DNA of 64,000 bases from Dioscorea cayenensis subsp. rotundata (Eukaryota; Streptophyta; Magnoliopsida; Dioscoreales; Dioscoreaceae): assembly GCF_009730915.1 (NCBI RefSeq), contig NC_052494.1, positions 682,001 to 746,000 of the forward strand, read 5' to 3'. Each line of letters opens with the position of its first letter. The stretch's first letter is position 1. The position numbers and the translations under genes are program-made. The notes beneath the pieces are model-generated. The model had not been told where the DNA came from, searched no databases, and was given only the letters and a program-made list of their open reading frames with translations. Positions 46,091 through 58,400 of the stretch are shown here, piece by piece.

Positions 46091-46791
46091 CATCATGGGC
46101 ACCGACCGCCTCTGCCAACCGAGCAGCTATTTGATGTTTACACTACACAAAGAACACAATCCAATCAAGTAACTCAATGAAATGCCAAACTGGGAGCAAA
46201 ATGAGAGGACATACACAGAGCTGTTCACTGCGGTTGACAATGTCATAGAAGAAGGAATAGCAAGTGCAGTGGTGCTCGGGAAAGCAGATATACTCTTCTT
46301 TCCGCTTTGATTCCCCAACAACCTAACAAGAAAAAGCAAATGATAGATAGAGAAATTGATCACAAGATTGGGGAATTAGGGTTAGGGCAGAGGATAAAGA
46401 GAACCAGAAAGAGAAAGCGGCCACTGGGGAAGCCTGAAACCTTACGAACACCGCCCTGATCTACAATCCTGGTGGCTCGCTCCAAGTTCTTCCCATATAG
46501 GAAATGCAAGCTAGAGAATTTTCAATAAAAATCGGAGCTTTATTGAGGATGAGAGAAGAGGGATAGTGAAAAAGCTCACATAGATAGCTGATCGTCTGAA
46601 ACTGGAGTTCATCGTTCCCATCAAGGATTCAAAGACAAGATAAGGTCAGAATGTTGCTCTAATGAATGCAACAGCGAGAGAGAGAGAGGAAGAGAGAGAG
46701 AGAGAGGGAGAGAGAAAGAACCTGAGCGAGAGGAGTTGATTTGGTTCCAGAGGGTGGATGCTACGGCGGCGGTGGCGGAGGTGGACGCCAT
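46041..46791 (-). CDS. SWS1: SWIM zinc-finger protein, SWS1/ZSWIM7 type (Shu complex)
   Basis: SWS1/ZSWIM7 proteins join RAD51 paralogs in the Shu complex and promote homologous recombination in the nucleus. Five exons (minus): 46791-46722, 46601-46580, 46510-46405, 46322-46215, 46142-46041, giving 135 residues, close to the human length of about 140. Phases agree at every junction. The sequence reads LHFLYGKNLERATRIVDQGG, then VRKVSGFPSGRFLFL, VVGESKRKEEYICFPEHHCT and IVNRSEQLCCKHQLAARL-type blocks (CKHQIAARL here). The SWIM zinc ligands C-x-C ... C-K-H are present (CTC in exon 4, CKH split across exons 4-5). Exon 2 is only 22 nt. A (GA)n run lies in intron 1 beside the donor (46676-46716). 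The terminal exon end is tandemly repeated downstream. Confidence 0.9.
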
Positions 46792-46874
46792 TGATGAGCT
46801 CTGCGGAGCTGAGAGTGCTGCTGTGAAGATGGTTTTTCGCGGGGGGTGTTCGAACTTTGGAACTTTGTTATAAA

Positions 46875-47062
46875 AAAATTTCAGAAAATTGAAAATTTGA
46901 AATAAAGTGAGTGTTTTATTTAAAAAAAAATTAAATAAAACATAATTTTGTTAAAAAACTAAAAAACACGGGTTGGATGTTGGATAATCAAATAATCAAT
47001 TTTTAATTTATTATATATGTTTTTAATTAATTGTGCTTGTTATATTTATTAAAAAAACATAA

Positions 47063-47107
<45 letters not shown>

Positions 47108-47443
47108 AAATACATCATTATAACGAAACTATGGTATATATATACCTTAAAATCCACCAATAGTGAAATTTGAACATGGTAAAATACATATGAAATAGGT
47201 AAAAAATATTTTTAATTTTTTAAAATATAGACCAATGGCAGGACAAACCTCAATTTTTTAATTACGAGAAAATAAAATAGCACCGATATGTGACATCTAG
47301 AAAATAATAAGTTGGTTGTTTAGAAGTGGCCTTATATAATTATATATAATATTTACATATATCTTATATTATATTGTAATACTAACTAATCATATTTTAG
47401 AATATATGCAAAAGTAAATATGAGTATATCTTAACACCATGAA

Positions 47444-47496
<53 letters not shown>

Positions 47497-48161
47497 TGGA
47501 TAAAGAACAAAAACAGAAGTTTATCTTGACAAACCTAAACATAAACTTAACATGAAAGAGTGAACAAGAAACAAGGAATTGTTTGCTGCTTATGGTCACA
47601 TTACAAAATTTAGATGTAACATGGCAAGACTTCTTTTCTGCTTTCCTGTTTCTATTCTACTATACAGCAGATGCTAGCCCACTATCTTTTTTGATATCTA
47701 ACGAAGGAAACATCGATGTGGAACGACGAAACTGAAATTAGAATTATACAAAAATGGGTGAACTAATCATAAGGTTAGCTATGTACAATGGAAGAAGTAT
47801 ACAGAACCACCGGCCGAACAGAATGCAGTAATGAACAACAATTGTTGCAGAAAACCTGTGAAAATGAGCAAAAAGAAAAATAAATAAATAAAATAAAATA
47901 AAAGGTCAGTAAATATTGTTATCAGAATGATTGGAATGACGAGTATAAATAAACTCCGGCAACAGAGACGATTAGTTTACCTTCGCCTAGATTTGACTGT
48001 ACAATGACTTCTTTCAACAAAAGATCAGCCTTGATTTACACTGTCCGAATTCTTGATACCATGCAGAATCTTGCCATTTTGATAAAAATATGGGTCTGGA
48101 TCACTCTGGGCAAGAAGATGGTAAATTCTCATTGTATTGAAAACAAGTTAGCAGTCATTTG

Positions 48162-48187
<26 letters not shown>
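46875..48187. other. Spacer and formin 3' UTR with long microsatellites
   Basis: 46875-46965 matches copy A of the segmental duplication. (TA)n lies at 47067-47100 and an uninterrupted (CA)25 at 47445-47494. From about 47,600 the sequence is probably the formin 3' UTR (which may be spliced), and a (TA)n run at 48161-48185 abuts the formin stop codon. No gene is seen. Confidence 0.55.
47445..47494. repeat. (CA)25 microsatellite
   Basis: A perfect CA dinucleotide run of 50 bp, the longest pure dinucleotide tract I see in the window. Expected to be highly polymorphic. Confidence 0.95.
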
Positions 48188-48192
<5 letters not shown>

Positions 48193-49410
48193 CAGGTTCT
48201 ATAGGCTCTAAAGGTTTGGATTTTTCCATCTCTGCCTCTTTCTCGGCTTTCTTCTTATCTAGTTCTGCCTGCTTGCAGTTTTCGTCGTGTGCCTTCCGGA
48301 ATAACCGTACAAAATTCAAAAGAGTGGTGATAACTGCATATTGTTCATTATATCATAAGGAATGTTAGCTTTAATATACAAAAATAATAAATAAATCATG
48401 CATGGTTGTTAAGCAAAAATTCAGTGCATGGATTTGCAAAGGATTCAATCTTGGTAATCATTTATCACCGGAAATCTAGGCGATGATGATAGGTTTTGAA
48501 GCTGCAGACATTCAATTTTAAGTTGTTTGATAGCAAACGAGATTCCATTGGAGAAAAAGAAGGTGAAAACATTTCGCATAAATGTAAGCTACCTCAAGTT
48601 AGGATAATTAGATTAAAAAAGTCCCTTGAATCATCTAATCGGGAAGTTGTATCATTTGTAGATCTCTTGGAAGATTAAGTAGCTATGGGAAAACTAACAT
48701 GGCAAAAGAAGTGAAGCAAGAACATACCTACAATAAAGGAAATCAAAAAGAAAAAGGATGCCGCAAGAACGTTATGAAGGAGAAGAAGATGCAGGTATTT
48801 ATACCATACACTACTGAACTAGACAAATATCAGAGAGGATGTCCTTATCATTTACCAGTACACCAGGTAAATTATTAAAGAAAATTTTATAGCTAAGTTA
48901 CCTTGTTCAAAGGGACATCGTGCAGGATCTTCACCAAAGTACAGAGCAAGCGCATCTGCATTTTTACCCTGTCAGAAGCCAGGGATTAAGAAGGGCAATA
49001 TTTGATATGTTGCAATGAAATTGCAGGATCAACCAGACACCTGCCTTGTGAAGAGTAGAAAGTCGAGTTGCATACCACTGATGAATATGTTGAAGTTAGG
49101 GTTCTCACTTCAGCTCCGGACATAGCAACAAACTCCTTCAGAGTCTAATAATAAATATGTGTGTCAGTTCTAGCATTCATTCAACAAGCACTGCAATCTA
49201 ATGATGAATGACAAGATTGCTTGAGTTAAGTATAGACAAGTGAAGATTAAAAAATAAACTCTGATTTACAAAATCAATCAGGTTTATAAATACTGAGCAG
49301 CATAGTCTTAAGAGAGATCAATCCAAACAACAGGTCAACCAGATCAAACTACAATGAGTTGTGGATTTGAATGCAGCCAGACAAGTCCAGAAAAGACTCA
49401 GAGTATAAAG

Positions 49411-49443
<33 letters not shown>

Positions 49444-52400
49444 AATGATCCGAAAAGCTATGAATTTCCACAGCATCAGCTAATGCATGCATCATTTATG
49501 CAAATGTTAGCATAGATTTATATTCTAACAGAGTATTAAGGTGTCTTGATAACAATTTTTTCGAAGGCATGTCAGGTTGGCATCCACTTCATTCCAGTCA
49601 ACCCTTGTAATGTTTGATTAATATGAGTTGTATGATTCATAGCGACCAAGAACTTATGGGGTTGAGGATTGGTTAACAGAATTTGGCCAATACCTGAATT
49701 TTAGTTGGCTGTGCTAGTCTTTACATGAATAGGTATTTTAATTGAAAATAAATAGTGTATTGATCATGATAGGTGCTGATCCTAGATTTTCATGGGTCCA
49801 AAAATTTATCAAAGTTCAACAAGAACGATAAGTTAGAGGATCCACTCTCAATGGAATGAAGAAATATCATCAGTTTTTAGCCAAACACAAAGGAATTGTT
49901 ATAGATACCACAGAACTACATGTTATACCTTCCTAAAAACTTCTGATACCGGACCATCATTTTCTGAAGCAGCCTGCTCCAACTCAACCCTCTCTAATCC
50001 TTTGACAGTAGCCTGCATTTCCTCCGCTAAAACCTTCAACTGTACCTATTGAGACAAAGTGAAGATGCTATAGTTCTATCTTTCAAGATTAGCAGCGTCA
50101 TGGCCAAATTAAAACTTACCTTCGATGCAGCTTCCAAGCTGATAAGATCCTCATAAAAGTCCAGAAGATTTGGTGACCTTGTAGCAAGGACCTGATCTTC
50201 ATGACAGCCTAAGGTTTAGATAGAGACCTATATAATTTCAATAGTACAGAAAAGAGCAAAATTTCCCAAGGCAAGAAAGATCCACATGATTGAACAAAGT
50301 AGTCATTATATTGAGAAAGAAAAGGCAATCATCTGAAAGAAATTTTTAGACCAGATACAGCAAATCCCAGAATAAGATAGAAAACTAAGCTAATAAAATT
50401 AAACACAAGAGCAATAAAATTAATAACAAAAGAACAATGAGATTCCACTGGATGAAATCTAGTTCATGATGAGAACAAGGAGCAAGTCAACATCAGTTCA
50501 CACGTCAACTTATCATCAATTTATGTAGAACAAGGCCAGTATATCATACCTTACACAAATAATGCATCAAAGTCATTCTATTATTTGTAGCTCGGGTATC
50601 TGTAAGTTTTAGCAGGCTGTCTAAACGAAACCCAACAGCTGAACCTGCCCATGTTAAGTCCATATATAACAGATTATCAAATGGGGAAAAATAACGGTAA
50701 AATTTATATAAGTACATGTTAAAGCCAAAAAAAAAATGACAGACAGAGAGCAGCATCTTTATTTATCTGATACAAATAGAAGTATAAAGAAAGTGAAATT
50801 TAAGCAAGTTTCTGCAAAATCAAAAAGCGATATTTTGGGGTCAGATACTACGTAGGCTTTCATCAACTCTGCATGTCAATGAACATATGGGCAATGAACC
50901 TCAAAATTCAAACTTCAACCATGAATCAAATTCCAACTTCCAAGGATCCCAAAAATAATTATACAATCCACATTAATCTACGTGCAATTTATAACTTTCT
51001 AGTTGCATTGGATATAATTGGAAATTTGTCTGCATATCATACTAATTCCGGAACTTCCAAGAAATGCAAATCACGCTTTGGAACAGATAATAGCATACTG
51101 GGGTTTCATATTGTAAGCCGAGAAGAGCAAGTTGCTTGAAATTTGTAAATATACACGAAATAATGCTTCAGTAAAAATAAGTACATATGAAGGACACCAC
51201 ATAGTTAGAATAATTACCCTAAAGTTCAATACTGATCATAAATATGTGTTTAAGGCCTCTCATGCTGGTAATGATCAATAATTACTTAAAGCAACATAAA
51301 TCAAATCTTTCTGAGGTTTGGCATTCTGCAACAATTCTGTGGACTAAAAGGGAAGAAGTGCAGGAGAACTTCTGATATGAAAATTATTACTTTTTGAAAT
51401 TGTTGGCTTTGGAAAAATGTCATGACTATGGACAACCCAATTTCTTTTAAAAAATCACAACTGCTACATGCTAAGTTGTGAACAAGTTTCATTAGTCTTT
51501 TGAGATTAGAGCATTCTGATTCACCACATTTAAGGACCATATTCTCTTCTGAAAAATCCAAATTTCTGTATTTGATAGTTTCCAAATGCATAAATAACCT
51601 TAAAGCCTAATAAAAAAGTGAAGCAAATTTCCATACTTCAATAATCTCTCAGAAAAAGTAGTGTTCAGAAACTGAAAAAATTCCATTCACCTCTTGCAGT
51701 TCCTTGGTTCAGAGTATTCCCGAGATATAATATCTTCTTCATGACCTCCTTCAATTTGCTAGAATTGCGGATCTGTCACATTTTCCATGATGCACAACAT
51801 TAACATAAAAAAGCTAATCAAAATGAATAATAAGACACATTTAAAATTAGATATATGTATGCATACCTCTTCACATGCAGAGTTGACAATGTTCAGATAC
51901 TTCCTAACATCTGAAATCTGAACAAAACTGAGACTACTTAATTAATGACCAAATTTTGCCAACATACATAAGCTTTTAAAAAAAAAAAAAAAAATCCCTT
52001 ACAACCTGCGCATTAAACTGAATTTTAAAAGAAAATACTCTTAGCTTGGACTCCATCCGTGGAACTTTCATCAACTCCAGAAAAAACTGCGTAAAAAATA
52101 CCAGCAAGATAAAGATCAAATGATGCCACTAATATGAGCATGGGATAAATGAAAAAAAAAACTAATGTGGTATAATTTACAAAGGAAACAAACATTGTGA
52201 TGAGATATAATACATGCCTGTCAAGGGAGGAAGGAAGAACTGAAATATACAGTAAAAAAATAACTGGGAAATGTTCAAATGCCAGCATAAAGATGTTCTA
52301 GCATTTTTGCTCAGAAAAGATGACGGTCAACCCAGTTGCTTGTCAGGTGACTAATAAGTATCTCAATTGAAACAACCATGGATCACAAGGGCTAGGATTC

Positions 52401-55400
52401 TTAAAAGAATGATGCTGCCTAGAACAAGAAACTATAGTGTAGATAAAATTATTTCAGTAAACACAGCAGGAGAATGGCAACTGTTTTCTACTGCATAACT
52501 CAATAACAAAGCAGCATCAATGAAATGATACACTGTGACAATCACATAATCTATTGACAATGGGAAAGCAAGAGCCATTGTTGGATCGGATTTAAATGAT
52601 CTAGCCAAAACCAAAATTTCCTTCCTGATGAATTCTAACGACAAGATATGAACTAAGCTTAATAACAAAATCCTGAAGGCAAATAAGTTTAAAATTTACC
52701 TGCTCACATTTTCCAAGACTTTCCTTGTCCCCATTGAAATTCTGATGGGCAAAAGTGGAAAGCGATATTTAAGAAATAGGTCAGCTTCGTTTTACCAAAA
52801 AATACTTTTGGCACACAGACTCAGTAAACAATACAAGAAAAAAATGCATATGATTTCACTAAACATGCCTTAAGAAGCTCCATCTCTTCCTTTGTCGGGC
52901 AGAACTTTATCAGATTTTCCACTTGATCAACATCTAAAATGGACTCATCCATTGCCAGAGCAGCAGACTGTATAATAATTGTATATTAGCCAAAAGACAG
53001 GGAATATGAATGTCTTCAGTTACAGCTGAAATGCAGATTCTCTTGAATTAACATCTTGACAAGACTGAACTGTTTAAATTTGTCTATTTTAAGAGCGACT
53101 AGGCATGAACTTCAAAGCTTAGTGCCATTGCCTGAGGAATTAAGCATAAATATACTTTTATTTTTAATGAAAATAATCTATAAAATGCTACTTGGGTTGA
53201 TACAAAACAAGTGAAAGTTTTATTAGTCAGTTCAAATCCATATCAAAAAATACAAACATGCATAAGTTATTAGATTATAAGTTTCTTGTTTACCATACCT
53301 AATCTATTTTTTTTAGTAAATCATCATAATATTCCATGTATGATTTTGTTTTTATATTTTTTTTTGCTGGTGCTTGACTATGATGTTTATTTATCTTTAC
53401 TATCCAACTCAACAATTGCAATATTAGCTAATTTTTGGAAAATCCATTCCTGATAAAAATGATATGCTTCGGACTTACTGTAGAGCATAGTGAGATAAAT
53501 AAACTTGAAACTAAAATACACTATAGATCAATGAGTCTGCAATTAGACTGCCATGAGAGTAGAGGAAAAGATGTTCAACTATCACAAGAATATTCAAAAA
53601 ATGCCATGAAGAATTCATGCCCTCCCTACAAGCAAAATTTTTAATAGAGCTACCTTACCATCATATCAGGCAGTGGCATCTTGACTTTTGTCAGCATTAT
53701 CTCGGTGTTATTAGCTCGCCTTAGGTCAATCTACATATATTCAACATTAAAATTAATCATGAAAAGGCATAGAGCAAAGCTTAAACAGTAAAATAGGCTG
53801 TGTTATTTTCTAGTTCAAAGCATGCCTCAGGTGACAACAACGAGGCTATCCGTCATGTCACAAGCATCAATAAAATTAAACATGAAAAGATAAAAATGGA
53901 ATCATGCTGGAATAAAATAAAATAAATAATTCAATTCATGCCTCTAAAAAAAATTATTTAAATACTATTACTGATGGAATGACAACTTCAGCAAAAGATT
54001 TGACTTTGGCTGCATAAAGAATTGTTAAAGGATTCACCAAACAAAGAGGCTTTTTAGTTTTTGAAATTACGGTGACCAAAATAATAGAGGAATTTGTAAT
54101 AGCCTCATTCTTCCTTTCCCACAATTCTATGATCTTAAAACCACAAAAAGAACAGCAAAAAGGACGAAAAATCCTTTTTGAAATGGAGAAATTATCATGT
54201 AGCAGAGGTTAAAAATATTCACTATTGGAATCAAAAGTTAGTTGAATCCATTAAAATTACGGAAAGTGCAGCTACTGTTATGCAATAGGATAACTCATGG
54301 TACCCCTCCCATGTCATAAATTTCCTTAAAAATCACCCGCTCTTATTAATTCTAAGACCAGAAGAAGTCAGTAAGAGCCCCCAGAAAAGTAAAGAAGACC
54401 AAGTTTTTCAATTAGAGAAGTTATCAAGTAGTAGAAATTAAAAGTTATATAGGGAGAATAATCATCATCTAGCATTATGAATGCTTCTCGAAGCTCTGCT
54501 CCATGCGGACAAAGTCCTACTCCGACAATGAAGCCCATCTACATAAGCTCTAGCATAAACTAGAAAAAAAAAATATTAAGCCCAGCATGAGTACAGCTTA
54601 AGTTAGTCCCGTAGTTTAGCAAATCCAGAGCCATGACTTCATTGACTTGGAGTAAGCTACCGTAGAAAAGAGGCTGAGATTTTGGAAGTCAGTTATGCTA
54701 ATTGACTGAACATAGGACCACTGGATTGTGAGGCAACAGTTTGAGCCAAATTTGTGTAATCCAAATTGTGCATCTTCAGAATTTCAGAATCATCTCATTT
54801 TTTTTTTCTTGGAAAAAAAAATCTACAGCATGCATATTGAAATTTCATTGGTCAAAAATGTTGACAAAATATATGCTCCAGTCTATATAATTGGTTATAT
54901 ATGTCCTCATCACAAAATTCCTTTAGCATCCCGATACTTCCTCTAATATTCTATTTTGTGCTTGAAACATCACATTATTTAATTTGACATGTTTCATTTT
55001 GCGTAAAATAATGAAAAGATAAATTAGCATATAAAATCCTAATCAAAAAATCAAAAATGATGATGATCATCAACAAGGATCACTGATAATTGATTAATTC
55101 TTCCACTGCTCTTATTTTTCCAATTGTCTAACTAAATGAATTGTGATTATCATTTCATTCCATTCATTTTTTCCACCTTACCAAACTTAGCCACTTCTCT
55201 ATTAGCTCCTTCACAAGTAATCTTAGACAAGAAAGAAGTGTTCATTATAAGTATTTGTGCCTTGAATGCAGTTTGCATCAACCAAATCAGCTTTAACAGC
55301 AAGTATATATATCCCTCAAAAATATGCCAAACATATTAAGAAATCAAATGGGAATTCCTAGACCAAGTTTTTCTTTCATTGCGTTATTGCATATGGAGAT

Positions 55401-58400
55401 ATGGTGTTACCAGGTGGACTCTATCAGATTTCGATCCAACAGATTTGCGACGTCCATCAGATTTAGAGCCAGCATTTGATTTTGGAACAACTGCAGGAAA
55501 AAGTTTCTCAAGTTCTGATACATCAAATTCTGAGTTGCTGCATGAGAAAAATACCCATTAAGGAGATATGGTGAGACATGAAGCAAATTAACAATGAGAA
55601 CATCAACTTGCTTGACAGCTAAACAAAATCAATGACTACATAATGAACCAACAATAATAATATGAGATTTTAACAATTGAAAATCAGAAATATCTACTCT
55701 ATGAGCTATCTAGACATCTGAAAGTCGAACTTTTATACAAAAATTTTTTACCAGTGAAAGAGAATGATATCATACTGCAGGAATAGTCAAAATAGAGCCA
55801 TCCATATCACAAAGCATGAGGAAAATATTTGATACCTTTGAGCATCACCATGCTTTTGTAATTCTGCCCACAAGCTTCCTTGCATTGCCCTTGTAACTTT
55901 AACCCAATGCAGCGGCTTCAAAGGTGACTTGCGGGGTGATGCCATAGCACCAGTGCTTGCTGGACGTGCAAGCCCATGCCCCCTTCCCACAGCAAGTGGA
56001 CTTGGCGATAAACCTTTTCTATTTCCTTGAGCCGATAAAGGAGGTGGAGGAGCACCAGGAACACCAGGAGGTGGGGGAATAGGCATTGATGATCCAAGTG
56101 GCGGTGGCGGTGGTGGAGGTCCCCCATGACCCCTAGGAGGAGGAGGTGGTGGTAATGGAGAACCCCCACGCCCGCCAGGGGGAGGTGGTGGCAATGGAGG
56201 ACCCCTGTGGCCACCAGATGGAGGTTGTGGAGGTGGAGGTCCTCCTCTATGACCACCAGGAGGAGGAGGTGGTGGTGGAGCTGGAGGCCCACCATAACCA
56301 CCAGGGGGAGGAGGTGGTGATGGAGGTGGAGGTCCTCCATGCCCTCCAAGGGAAGGTGGTAACGAAGGATTCCCGGGCCTGCTAGGGAGAGGTGGTGGAG
56401 GAGGTGGAGATGGAAGACCCTCGGACCTACCAGGGAGAGGTGGTGGAGGTGGTGGAGAGGGAAGACCACCAGGCTTACTAGGGGGAGGTGGTGGAGGTGG
56501 AGGCCCTCCACAAGCACTAGGAGCTGGAGGTGACAATGAAGTACCTCCTAACCTCCCAGGGGGAGGAGGAGGAGGTGGTGGTGCTGATGTTTTATGCTCG
56601 CTGGAGAAAGGAGGAAAAGATGGAGGTCCTTCACGACCACCAGGAACAGGTGGTAATGGTGGTGGTGGTGTTTCATGCCTTTTAGAGTAAGGTGGAGAAG
56701 ATGGAGGTCTTTGACGACCACCGGGATCAAGTGGTGGTGGTGGAGGTGGATGTTCTAGAAACTTTTCCGAATGAGAAGTTGGTAAAGAAGGTTCTTCATG
56801 CCCACTAGAAGGAATTGGTTGAAGGAAAGGTGAAGATGAGGGGCCCCTATGATCACTAGATGGGGGTGGTGGTGGCAATGATGGTAACCTTTCATGTTGA
56901 ATACCAGGTGAGGGAGAAGATGAAGACACACTATATTCACTAAAGGAATGTGATGAAGGTGGAGGCGGAGGAGGAGGAGATGGAGGTATAGGTCCTCCAT
57001 GACTACTGGAAGATAAGAGTGGAGCTCCTCCAAACCCTCCAAGAAGAGATGGCACTTGAGAAGGAGGAGGTGGTGGTGGCGGTAGCGGTGGTAGGAAAGT
57101 TCCTTTAACCCCACCTGAGGGATGAGATTGAGTTGGATTATCACTATGCACACCAAGAGGAGGTGGAGGTGGAGGTGGAGAATGATGGTGGATGATTGAA
57201 GATGGAGCTCCTGTACCAATAAGTGAAGGAGTTGAAGGTGGAACTGAAGATACCACATGTGATACAAAAGAAGAGGGTGGATGTAATGCTGCAGGATTAT
57301 TGCTTGGAAACAGTAAGGAAGAAGAGGCACTAGCAAGATGTTTGGATGAAGGTGGTGGTGGTGGTGGTGGTGGTGGAGGGGGAGGAATGCCGGAAGTTGG
57401 TGAAACAGGGACATGATTGGTTGAGGAAGATGCTTCTAGCTGCAATTGCAAAGATGGCGAAATTGACTGCCAATTAGTTTTCGGTGAGGATGGCTGCGGA
57501 ATGGATTTGATGGTATTGGATGTAGTTGGAGGCAAAGATGGGAAGGAATGCAATGGTGGTGGTGGTGGTGGTGGTGGAGGAGGAGCAGGAGCAGGAGCAT
57601 GCAATGAAGAAAGTGAGTGCATACTTGACTTCAACTCTGCAGCTTCTTCACTTGTATATTTATTTTCAGCTACCAGAGAAGCCTCTGTAGCAGGTTGGAC
57701 ATGAGTGGTAGTACCATCAGAAAATTTGCTTGAAGAATCACATTGATGCATTATCATTCTCTTTGTCTTCTCTTCAGATTCCACAGGATGATCATGCAGC
57801 TCCATGTTTTCTGTGTTTGACGCTGGTGATGATAACTTGTTAATATCAATCACCTGTTTTTCAAGGCCAACTTCTGTCTTCTTAACTTGGCTCACAGCAC
57901 CTTCATCATTCTGAATAGCACTAGACTCTATATTCTTTTCACAACCTCCAGTTTCAACTTTAAGTTTCATTTCACATTGCATGTTATAAATACTTGGCAT
58001 ATGACTCAGTCCACCGACGGTAGAGCTCTTCACAATAGAATCATGTTCTGCATTCTGCTGGGGCATTATGTTTTCTGATCTGGAATTTAGTTCATCACTG
58101 TAACTCTCTGCAACAACACAATCATTCCCTGTACTTGTACTCTGTTGTGAGATTCTACTTTCTGATATGTTATTCAGCTCATCAACCTGATTTGGAGCTT
58201 TTAAACTGTGACTGAAATCAACAAAGGGACTTGTCTTGCTGTTGGCTTCTGATATAACCATTTCTTCAACTTCTATATCAGGAATGCTATCTTCATCTAG
58301 TTTGAAATTGCACTCTGCACTAGTCCCAGATGCAATTGCTGCAATCTCTTCTTTAATAATCATTTCATCCAGAAGAGTGATTCTTCTGGTAACAAGTTTT

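Noticed and set aside
49415-49441. Poly-A run in a formin intron considered as a SINE or retrocopy tail
   Set aside because: The sequence before it shows no recognisable SINE boxes or coding match and I found no flanking duplication.
57192-57704. Plus-strand glycine-rich open frames
   Set aside because: They are the antisense of the polyproline FH1 coding exon of the formin.
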